Positions 1 to 5,118 of a stretch of DNA of 7,478 bases are shown here, piece by piece (the stretch's first letter is position 1; each line of letters begins with the position of its first letter). This DNA comes from Ruminiclostridium sp. (GTDB lineage: Bacteria; Bacillota; Clostridia; DSM-8532): positions 10,226 to 17,703 of the forward strand of contig DOHN01000137.1 of NCBI GenBank assembly GCA_003535195.1, given 5' to 3'. A program made the position numbers and the translations under genes. The notes under the pieces are model-generated. The model was given only the letters and a program-made list of their open reading frames with translations, had not been told where the DNA came from and ran no database searches.

Positions 1-4
1 GCAC

Positions 5-58
5 AAAACATCACTCATGGCGCTTAATTATGGATTGAAGATTTTGAACGGGTACCCG
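5..58 (+). repeat. Intergenic repeat, copy 1 (direct), upstream of the coiled-coil gene
   Basis: This stretch recurs at 1296-1349. Bases 5-52 align without gaps to 1296-1343 with 40 of 48 identical, and 35 of the first 39 match. The shared core is ACTCATGGCGCT followed by an AATTA-rich tract and GAAGATT. It ends in the palindrome CGGGTACCCG (49-58). A third, inverted copy of the core lies at 3007-3039. The element sits just before the promoter of the downstream gene. It may be a dispersed intergenic element or a shared cis-regulatory site. The left boundary is uncertain because the window begins here. Confidence 0.8.
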
Positions 59-64
59 AGAATA

Positions 65-95
65 TTGAAACATGTCCATGCGGACATGTTATAAT
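65..95 (+). promoter_or_regulatory. SigA-type promoter with 19-bp spacer for the coiled-coil gene
   Basis: A -35 box TTGAAA (65-70) is followed after 19 bp by a perfect -10 box TATAAT (90-95), which also carries an extended -10 TG at 87-88. The spacer is longer than the usual 17 bp and is filled by an inverted repeat. Long spacers with a central dyad are typical of promoters controlled by MerR-family activators. Transcription would begin near 102 and give a short leader before the ATG at 128. Confidence 0.7.
69..90. promoter_or_regulatory. Operator-like dyad between the -35 and -10 boxes
   Basis: A perfect inverted repeat with 9-bp arms, AACATGTCC (69-77) and GGACATGTT (82-90), is separated by ATGC. 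It occupies the whole promoter spacer and touches both boxes, so a dimeric regulator bound here would act directly on RNA polymerase. The regulator is not encoded in this window. It lacks the GAAC-N4-GTTC core of a Gram-positive LexA box. Confidence 0.65.
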
Positions 96-127
96 ATATA
101 GGAAAACTATTCCGGTTGAGGTGAGTC

Positions 128-1234
128 ATGATAAAGCTTAAAAGGTCCGGCATTGCTTTGATATTAATATTTTGCATATCTTTTATGTTTATGGTTGCGG
201 CGGCGGGACAGGCAGATACAGTCCCTGCTTCCCAGGAAACCCTTGCGGGTATCTCATCGGAGGAAAAAGCGGTACTTGAAGAACTTTTTATTCTTTCTCA
301 GGAAATTGAGGAGATGGGCAGGAAGCAAGAGGAGTTGGACCGGGAAGCGGCAGGGCTTCAGAATGAAATCTCGAAAATGGAAGGCGCCATTAAAGAGCGT
401 CAGAAAAGTTACGATTTACAGCTGGAGATTTTAAAGCAGGTTTTAGCAGCTTATCAGAAAAATGGTCCGGCATCATTTCTGGAGACATTATTGAGTGCCG
501 ATGACCTGACTGATTTTTTAAAGCGGCTCAATGTCATCAGGGATCTTTCCCATAACACGGAAGAGCTCCTGGATTCCATTGAAGAAGAAAAAAGCAAATT
601 GATATCCGAAAGAGAAGCTCTGGAATCCAATAAGACCTTGCTGGAAAATAAGGGGCTGGAGCTCCAAGACGCGCTGGCCCAAAAACTGCAATTAAAGCAG
701 GAGCAGGAAGCTTATCTGGATTCTCTCAGGGATGAAAGAGAGCATTATCAGGATCAGCTGAATCAAATAGATGCATTGTGGGGCGAAATCAAGGTACTGT
801 TTTCGGGACTATCAAAAGAGTTTTCCAGAATCGTTCGCGAGGCGGATCTTTCGTTGGAGGATTTTAATCTGCGCTTTGACTTCCTGTCTGTAAAGGGCTC
901 TATTACCGAAGAAAAAATAAATGAAATAATAGAAAAGGACGCAAAGCTTCCCAAAATGATTTTTGATTTTACTCCTGAAAGGGCTCAAATTGAAATTCCC
1001 GAAAAGCATCTATTGCTATGGGGAACCTTTGGTATTGAAAGTGCAAGCGCCATAAAGTTCGACGTGACAGGAGGAACTTTCTACGGGTTGCAGCTGGAAA
1101 AGGCCTCCATTGAAGAATTATTCCGGGATGGATATCTAATCATTGATTTTAGTGAGCTGGTTGGTTCTATAACCTTGAAATCCGCAGAAATGAAGGATGG
1201 ATTTATAGAGTTTACGGTAGATCCTTTCTTTTGA
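128..1234 (+). CDS. Secreted PcsB/CwlO-like coiled-coil protein without a recognisable hydrolase domain; probable FtsEX partner
   Basis: The 368-residue product starts at an ATG preceded by GAGG (118-121). Residues 1-29 form a signal peptide (K3-R6 basic, then a hydrophobic core and GQA before D30). Cys16 is not in a lipobox, so this is not an obvious lipoprotein. Residues about 43-106 and 137-214 are heptad-rich coiled coils. Between them is the segment AYQKNGPASFLETLLSADDL, continuing into TDFLKRL. It matches the hinge typical of PcsB/CwlO N-terminal domains, which bind the outer loop of FtsX. In that family a CHAP or NlpC/P60 hydrolase follows. Here residues about 215-368 are instead beta-rich, ending in FIEFTVDPFF, with no Cys-His catalytic pattern and no cysteine at all after the signal peptide. 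The alternation of short strands faintly recalls LmeA/DUF2993- or YpmS-like lipid-binding folds, but that is a guess. ftsEX follows 155 bp downstream with no terminator between. The gene ends in tandem stops, TGA TAA TAA. I am confident of the secretion and coiled coil, less so of the FtsEX partnership. Confidence 0.8.
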   Translation: MIKLKRSGIALILIFCISFMFMVAAAGQADTVPASQETLAGISSEEKAVLEELFILSQEIEEMGRKQEELDREAAGLQNEISKMEGAIKERQKSYDLQLEILKQVLAAYQKNGPASFLETLLSADDLTDFLKRLNVIRDLSHNTEELLDSIEEEKSKLISEREALESNKTLLENKGLELQDALAQKLQLKQEQEAYLDSLRDEREHYQDQLNQIDALWGEIKVLFSGLSKEFSRIVREADLSLEDFNLRFDFLSVKGSITEEKINEIIEKDAKLPKMIFDFTPERAQIEIPEKHLLLWGTFGIESASAIKFDVTGGTFYGLQLEKASIEELFRDGYLIIDFSELVGSITLKSAEMKDGFIEFTVDPFF

Positions 1235-1295
1235 TAATAACCCCATCCGTCTGCGAGATCAGAGATTTCGGAAGCGCTAAATCATATAACTTCGA

Positions 1296-1349
1296 AAAAC
1301 ATTACTCATGGCGCTAAATTACGGATCGAAGATTGCTGACGGGCCCGGG
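1296..1349 (+). repeat. Intergenic repeat, copy 2 (direct), upstream of ftsE
   Basis: This is the second copy of the element at 5-58, in the same orientation. It again ends in a palindromic CGGG/CCCG block (CGGGCCCG, 1340-1347), here without the central TA of copy 1. An additional GCGCTAAAT at 1274-1282 echoes the core GCGCTAAAT at 1311-1319, so the gap between the coiled-coil gene and ftsE may hold a partial extra unit. I see no convincing promoter or terminator in the rest of this 155-bp gap. The ftsEX genes may therefore be read from the upstream promoter, or the repeat itself may carry the signal. Confidence 0.8.
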
Positions 1350-1389
1350 AACTTTGTGGTATTCACAATAATGAATGAGGGAAATTAAC

Positions 1390-2067
1390 ATGATTGAAGT
1401 AAAAGGGGTGTCTTTGCGATACCCGGACGGTACATTGGCATTGAAGGAACTTGATTTGACCATAAAAGAGGGCGAACTGGTCTATATTACAGGCCCCAGC
1501 GGATCCGGAAAGACCAGCCTTTTAAAGCTCCTGATGGGAATGGAATACCCGACTTTGGGATCGGTTAAGGTGTTGGGGCAGCCGATCGTCAACGGAGAAT
1601 TCGGGGGCATCAGAAACATACGCAAGCGAATCGGGCCCGTCTTCCAGGAACTCAAGCTTGTTCCGGGCAGAAATGCCTTGGAGAATGTTATGATGGGAAT
1701 CCGGTTTCTGGATTTTTCCCGCCGGGAGATGAAGGAAAATTCAGTCGTCGCGCTTGAAAAGGTAGGTTTGGGCCATAAGGCTCTTTCCCCGGTGGAAAAC
1801 CTGTCGTGGGGCGAGGCGCAAAGGGTGGCCATTGCCAGAGCGATAGCCAGAAAACCCGGCTTGATATTGGCTGACGAGCCCACAGGCAATCTGGACCACG
1901 ACAACGCCGTCAATATCCTCAATATTTTATCTTCCTTTCAGCAGCAGAATACATCGGTTGTCATTACCACCCATGCAACCCATTTAATTGAAAACCAAAG
2001 GAATATCACCATTGTTCACATGAATAACGGCGTTATTTCCGTAGAAAAGCGGGGTGATGGGAATTGA
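1390..2067 (+). CDS. ftsE: FtsE-like ABC transporter ATPase of the FtsEX complex
   Basis: This is a cytoplasmic ATPase of 225 residues, close to the usual FtsE length. I chose the ATG at 1390 because the family begins MIEVxxVSxxYPxG and TGAGGG (1376-1381) lies 8 bases upstream. An ATG at 1375 would sit on that ribosome site and add five residues. Visible motifs are Walker A GPSGSGKT (35-42), the Q-loop in VFQELKLVP (near 86), Walker B LILADEP (158-164) followed by TGNLD, and the H-loop His195 in TTHATH. The ABC signature reads LSWGEAQR (138-145) rather than the family's LSGGEQQR, so a Trp replaces the first glycine. FtsE powers FtsX to control cell-wall hydrolases through secreted coiled-coil proteins. 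The gene overlaps ftsX by 4 bp, so the two are translationally coupled. The sequence is divergent enough that it could be a second FtsE paralogue; the FtsX partner and the coiled-coil neighbour support the FtsE assignment over other ABC ATPases. Confidence 0.88.
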   Translation: MIEVKGVSLRYPDGTLALKELDLTIKEGELVYITGPSGSGKTSLLKLLMGMEYPTLGSVKVLGQPIVNGEFGGIRNIRKRIGPVFQELKLVPGRNALENVMMGIRFLDFSRREMKENSVVALEKVGLGHKALSPVENLSWGEAQRVAIARAIARKPGLILADEPTGNLDHDNAVNILNILSSFQQQNTSVVITTHATHLIENQRNITIVHMNNGVISVEKRGDGN

Positions 2068-2951
2068 AGAATTTTATAAATAACCTGGGCTACTTTTTTA
2101 AAGAGGCCAGGCGAATTACTCAGACCAATGTTCTCTCAAATATTTTTACTTTTCTGGGCACCATTCTGATTCTGTTTTTATTGGCAACGGTTGTGACGGG
2201 CTGGAGCATTACTTCCCGCTTGGTGCAGATGCTGGAGGAAGAGGCGGAGATCAGCGCGTTTTTCAGTGAGGATTTGGATGAAAACGAGGCTCTCCGTTTA
2301 GCCGACAGTATAGGCAAGCTGGATGGGGTCTTAAATGCGCGGGTTGTTGATGAATCGGAGGCCTATGACCAAATGGAAGAGATTCTTGCCAATGATGCCG
2401 GGATTTTGGAGCTTTTTGATGAAAATCCCTTTAACGCGTACATAGAAATAAGAATACAGCCCCAGCAGATAGATTCCGTATTAAAACAGGTGGAAGGCTT
2501 TGGGCAAATTGATCATGTAAGGGATAACAGAGATGTTCTGGAGCGGATCAACCATATCGTTGAAGGCCTGAATATCCTTGGGTATCTGGTGATTGCCGCA
2601 GTGGGCATCACTACGGTAGTGATTATTTCCCACATGATCCGACAGGGAATTTATGATAACAGGGATCAAATCAAGACTCTGCGCCTACTAGGTGCTTCCC
2701 GCATGTTCATTGGATTTCCCTTTATATGCGTAGGTCTGCTGATTACTCTTGCCGCAGGCATCATCGCCTCTTTTGCTGTCTCATTGCTGATCAATAGTGG
2801 CTACCGCCTCATGGGCGGCGCAATCCCGTTTATTCCGCTTCCGGTAAAAAATGAGCTGGTGCTGGGGGTCGTCATTGTGATTATGGGTGTAAGCGCAATT
2901 CTCGGTATTGTCGGCAGCCTGTTTGGCTTGTCCTCCATAAAAGACCATTAG
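2064..2951 (+). CDS. ftsX: FtsX-like membrane protein of the FtsEX complex
   Basis: This is an integral membrane protein of 295 residues, the usual length for FtsX. It starts at TTG within the ftsE stop (TTGA overlap). The nearby ATG at 2057 is in another frame and meets a stop after eight codons, which supports the TTG. The architecture is classic: a short cytoplasmic N-terminus with YFFKEARR, TM1 (about 26-47), and a large outer domain (about 50-165). That domain begins with EEEAEISAFFSEDL, matching the FtsX consensus EISVFL-like strand, and contains FDENPFNAYIEIRI. TM2 (169-192), TM3 (214-242) and TM4 (265-292) follow. The cytoplasmic loop after TM2 carries IKTLRLLGAS, the conserved FtsX motif preceding TM3. 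The outer domain is where PcsB/CwlO-type coiled coils dock in relatives, and the upstream gene supplies such a protein. Transcription probably ends at the hairpin at 3068-3093. Confidence 0.92.
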   Translation: MKNFINNLGYFFKEARRITQTNVLSNIFTFLGTILILFLLATVVTGWSITSRLVQMLEEEAEISAFFSEDLDENEALRLADSIGKLDGVLNARVVDESEAYDQMEEILANDAGILELFDENPFNAYIEIRIQPQQIDSVLKQVEGFGQIDHVRDNRDVLERINHIVEGLNILGYLVIAAVGITTVVIISHMIRQGIYDNRDQIKTLRLLGASRMFIGFPFICVGLLITLAAGIIASFAVSLLINSGYRLMGGAIPFIPLPVKNELVLGVVIVIMGVSAILGIVGSLFGLSSIKDH

Positions 2952-3006
2952 AATAAAGCAGGCATCAATACGCCTTGCAGACATAGTATATATAAAATTT
3001 CGGTTT

Positions 3007-3039
3007 GTAATTTAGTGCCGGAGCGCCGTGAGTGATATT
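3007..3039 (-). repeat. Intergenic repeat, copy 3 (inverted, interrupted), downstream of ftsX
   Basis: Read on the - strand, 3039-3022 matches bases 7-24 of copy 1 at 16 of 18 positions (core ATCACTCAYGGCGCT). After a 7-base insertion (CCGGCAC) the match resumes with TAAATTAC, identical to 1315-1322 in copy 2. No CGGG/CCCG palindrome follows. It lies between the ftsX stop and its terminator, so it would be in the 3' untranslated RNA of ftsEX in antisense orientation. Confidence 0.65.
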
Positions 3040-3067
3040 AAAGTGTGTAAGCGGGGCAGGATTGCGG

Positions 3068-3093
3068 AGCCTTGAGGAAAATCAAGGCTTTTT
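3068..3093 (+). terminator. Rho-independent terminator of ftsEX
   Basis: An 8-bp perfect stem AGCCTTGA (3068-3075) / TCAAGGCT (3082-3089) with a GGAAAA loop is followed directly by a T tract (TTTTT at 3089-3093). It lies 117 bases after the ftsX stop and before the next promoter, so it separates the FtsEX module from the following gene. Confidence 0.88.
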
Positions 3094-3121
3094 GTATATT
3101 TATTTAAAAATTATAATTCAA

Positions 3122-3149
3122 TTGACATGATTTCCATATATACTATAAG
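3122..3149 (+). promoter_or_regulatory. SigA-type promoter of the DUF4424-like gene
   Basis: A perfect -35 TTGACA (3122-3127) is followed after 16 bp by TATAAG (3144-3149, five of six to consensus). This predicts a start near 3156 and a leader of about 47 bases, with AGGAG (3190-3194) as ribosome site 8 bases before the ATG at 3203. Confidence 0.75.
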
Positions 3150-3202
3150 AAGATTGATAATTTTAGATCAAGCCCTAGAATCTGAAAGCAGGAGAGATTG
3201 CA

Positions 3203-4930
3203 ATGCGTAAAGAGTTGATTATGACCAGAACCCTATGCGTCTTCATTATCATCTTGGTTATTCTTCTTTCTTCTATGACTTTGGCCTCCGCAAATGACGG
3301 GGTCCTCGGCATGACGCCCGACGGCGTCTACCCCATCACTCAAACGGATATTATGATGAAATCGGAAGAGATTTACATTAAAGTGACAGGAGCTTCTGCA
3401 AAGGTTACGTGCAAATTTGTTTTTAAAAACCTGAGCCATGCTCAAACCGTTTTAATGGGCTTTCCCGCAAGACTGGACATCGATTTATACGAAGGCGAGT
3501 TCACGACCGAAGAAGATATATCTGTCCGGAATTTTACGGCAAGGGACGAAGACGGAAAAATTCCGGTTGCTTTGCTGGATACCCTGCCCGATCCTCCGCA
3601 AAAAGAAGCCGGCGGCATGGAGAAATATTCAAAATGGTACAGCTTTTCAGTGGATTTTAAAGAGCATGAAGAAAAGACCCTATACCATACTTATGATGTA
3701 AACTTCTCTTATTTTTCGGACGGAAGCATATACTTAGGTTATGTAATTGAGACGGGATCGCTCTGGAAGGGGTCCATAGGCCACTCAAAGGTAATTTTCG
3801 ATTTTGGCGGCATTCCCATGTACGCCATCACTACTATTTATCCCAATAACTATTACAAAATAGACGGGAACCGGCTGATATTTGAAAGAAGCGATTTTAA
3901 GCCTGATTATAACTTGCAGGTATCCATGAACCTAAGCGCCTACGATGATCTGCAATGGTTTGATTGGCATTATTCCCCCTTTGGAGGCAAAGAGGCTGCA
4001 AAAAAGAAAATAGAATTGTTTCAAACTTCGCCTGAAGTCATTCGCAAGAACACGGAGCATTATTTCCAGCTTTATGAAAGTCTCATTCATCAGGATCCTG
4101 TCTCGGCATTATATATAAAAAGTGCTCTGGGCCTGCCTGATGGAGATGAAAAGCCGGAGATCACCGAATGCAGTATTAGAAATCAAATGGGCAATACATT
4201 GTATTTTGATATTTTTGGAAAAGACCCTGACGGAGATATTGTCAATTGCCGGGGAGAAGTGAACGGAAATGTCAATTTATCATATCATGAAGACGGAGTC
4301 TATTTTGATTATGAAAAAATGCAGTTTCATGGACGGGGATATATTGACCTGCAGGATCAGGAGAGTTCGGTTGAAAGCATCACTTTTACCATGACCGATG
4401 CATCAGGGAATACCGATTCAAAAACCCTTTTGCTGGCAGAAATCCCAAAGCCCGAATCAACCCAGGCTTCGCAGACCCCTCAGCCCCCCAATCCCGGGGA
4501 AAACGGCCTTCCGGTCTATGAAGAAGTTGGCAGCAGCGGCAGCAGAATAGTTCCAATGGAAGAAGAGACCATACCGCTGCTTACCGCCGGGGTCTTTGTC
4601 ATTCTTCTGCTCAGTCTGGCCGCGGTGGCTTTATTCTTTGTAAGAACAAAAAATAAAGGGTATCTTCTATTTGCGGCGCAGCTCATTTTTGTTTTTCTAA
4701 GCTTTTATCAAATAAGAGAGATGCTGAGCATGAGAGGCAACACCGCCGGGGCCATGCTTTCGGAGGACATCTCGCTTAAAATAGGCATAAGCGCCGTTTT
4801 ATGGGCAATCAGCATGACCTTTATGGTCGCGGGGATTGCAGCGATATCCAAAAAGGAAAATCATGAAGCCCTCTCTGCCGACGAAGAGGAGGAGGCGGGA
4901 ATGGAATCGGGTGATCATAAGGGGCAATAA
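3203..4930 (+). CDS. Secreted, C-terminally membrane-anchored protein with DUF4424-like and Ig-like domains; function unknown
   Basis: The 575-residue product has a strong ribosome site (AGGAG, 3190-3194). A signal peptide covers residues 1-30 (cleavage ASA before N31). The mature start, NDGVLGMTPDGVYPI, followed by TDIMMKSEEIYIKV and FVFKNLSHAQTVLMGFPARL, resembles the DUF4424 family of secreted proteins of unknown function (about 31-245). Residues about 246-314 are a helical region with aromatic residues. Residues about 315-413 look like an Ig/cadherin-type beta sandwich, with DPDGD and a closing FTMTDASGNTDSKTLLL strand pair. A Pro/Gln/Ser-rich linker (414-450) spans toward the membrane. 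Three hydrophobic helices (about 456-480, 486-505, 523-548) anchor it, and a Glu/Asp-rich tail (551-575) ends it. The N-terminal domains should therefore lie outside the cell. It stands alone between its own promoter and a weak terminator. I see no catalytic motif. The DUF4424 assignment is from remembered family features and is moderate in confidence. Confidence 0.8.
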   Translation: MRKELIMTRTLCVFIIILVILLSSMTLASANDGVLGMTPDGVYPITQTDIMMKSEEIYIKVTGASAKVTCKFVFKNLSHAQTVLMGFPARLDIDLYEGEFTTEEDISVRNFTARDEDGKIPVALLDTLPDPPQKEAGGMEKYSKWYSFSVDFKEHEEKTLYHTYDVNFSYFSDGSIYLGYVIETGSLWKGSIGHSKVIFDFGGIPMYAITTIYPNNYYKIDGNRLIFERSDFKPDYNLQVSMNLSAYDDLQWFDWHYSPFGGKEAAKKKIELFQTSPEVIRKNTEHYFQLYESLIHQDPVSALYIKSALGLPDGDEKPEITECSIRNQMGNTLYFDIFGKDPDGDIVNCRGEVNGNVNLSYHEDGVYFDYEKMQFHGRGYIDLQDQESSVESITFTMTDASGNTDSKTLLLAEIPKPESTQASQTPQPPNPGENGLPVYEEVGSSGSRIVPMEEETIPLLTAGVFVILLLSLAAVALFFVRTKNKGYLLFAAQLIFVFLSFYQIREMLSMRGNTAGAMLSEDISLKIGISAVLWAISMTFMVAGIAAISKKENHEALSADEEEEAGMESGDHKGQ

Positions 4931-4965
4931 TGGGCAATTTATTATTGGAAATATGAATATTTTTT
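4925..4965 (+). terminator. Weak, AT-rich possible terminator after the DUF4424-like gene
   Basis: A 7-bp inverted repeat, CAATAAT (4925-4931) / ATTATTG (4941-4947), overlaps the stop codon. Six T residues (4960-4965) come only 12 bases later. The stem is AT-rich and the T run is not adjacent, so termination here would be leaky and read-through into the next gene is possible. Confidence 0.25.
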
Positions 4966-4976
4966 AAGATAAGCAA

Positions 4977-5005
4977 TTGACCATTAGAGGCTGTTGTGCT
5001 ATTGT
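4977..5005 (+). promoter_or_regulatory. Candidate SigA-type promoter for the DUF1846 gene
   Basis: TTGACC (4977-4982) is followed after 17 bp by TATTGT (5000-5005, four of six to TATAAT). The -35 and spacing are good, the -10 is mediocre. If used, transcription would start near 5012 and give a leader of about 105 bases containing the hairpin at 5047-5065. Confidence 0.45.
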
Positions 5006-5046
5006 GGGTAAGGGAAAAAAACAAGCTTTTGAATATTTTTTACCGT

Positions 5047-5065
5047 CGGCAATCCTTGATTGCCG
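5047..5065 (+). promoter_or_regulatory. Leader hairpin upstream of the DUF1846 gene
   Basis: A perfect 8-bp inverted repeat, CGGCAATC (5047-5054) / GATTGCCG (5058-5065), has a CTT loop. It can be lengthened by CCGT (5043-5046) pairing with ACGG (5069-5072) across a small bulge. No T tract follows on either strand, so it is not a standard terminator. It lies about 50 bases before the start codon and could affect mRNA stability or translation, or bind a protein as DNA. Confidence 0.45.
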
Positions 5066-5118
5066 TTAACGGATGTGGCTCTTATTGTTTTATAATTAAT
5101 TTCAACGGGGAATTTATG

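Noticed and set aside
69..90. LexA/SOS box
   Set aside because: The dyad lacks the GAAC-N4-GTTC core of Gram-positive LexA sites; the symmetric arms are AACATGTCC/GGACATGTT.
164..178. Lipobox at Cys16 of the coiled-coil protein
   Set aside because: The residue before the Cys is Phe rather than Gly/Ala/Ser, and the hydrophobic core continues beyond it to a normal signal-peptidase site.
1354..1368. TTGTG/CACAA short inverted repeat just upstream of the ftsE ribosome site
   Set aside because: Arms of five bases with a five-base gap are expected by chance, and there is no matching site at the other promoters.
1375..1389. Earlier ATG for ftsE giving an MREIN extension
   Set aside because: It overlaps the likely ribosome site TGAGGG of the ATG at 1390, and FtsE proteins begin MIEV.
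1482..1922. A 146-codon open frame on the - strand
   Set aside because: It is the antisense shadow of ftsE, which carries all the ABC motifs across this stretch.
5047..5065. The perfect hairpin as a Rho-independent terminator
   Set aside because: No T tract follows the stem on the + strand, and the - strand transcript would be followed by A residues.
4996..5118. N-terminal extension of the DUF1846 gene from a GTG at 4996
   Set aside because: The extra residues do not resemble the family, they cross the leader hairpin, and the family-typical MKIGFDNEKYL with a ribosome site begins at 5119.
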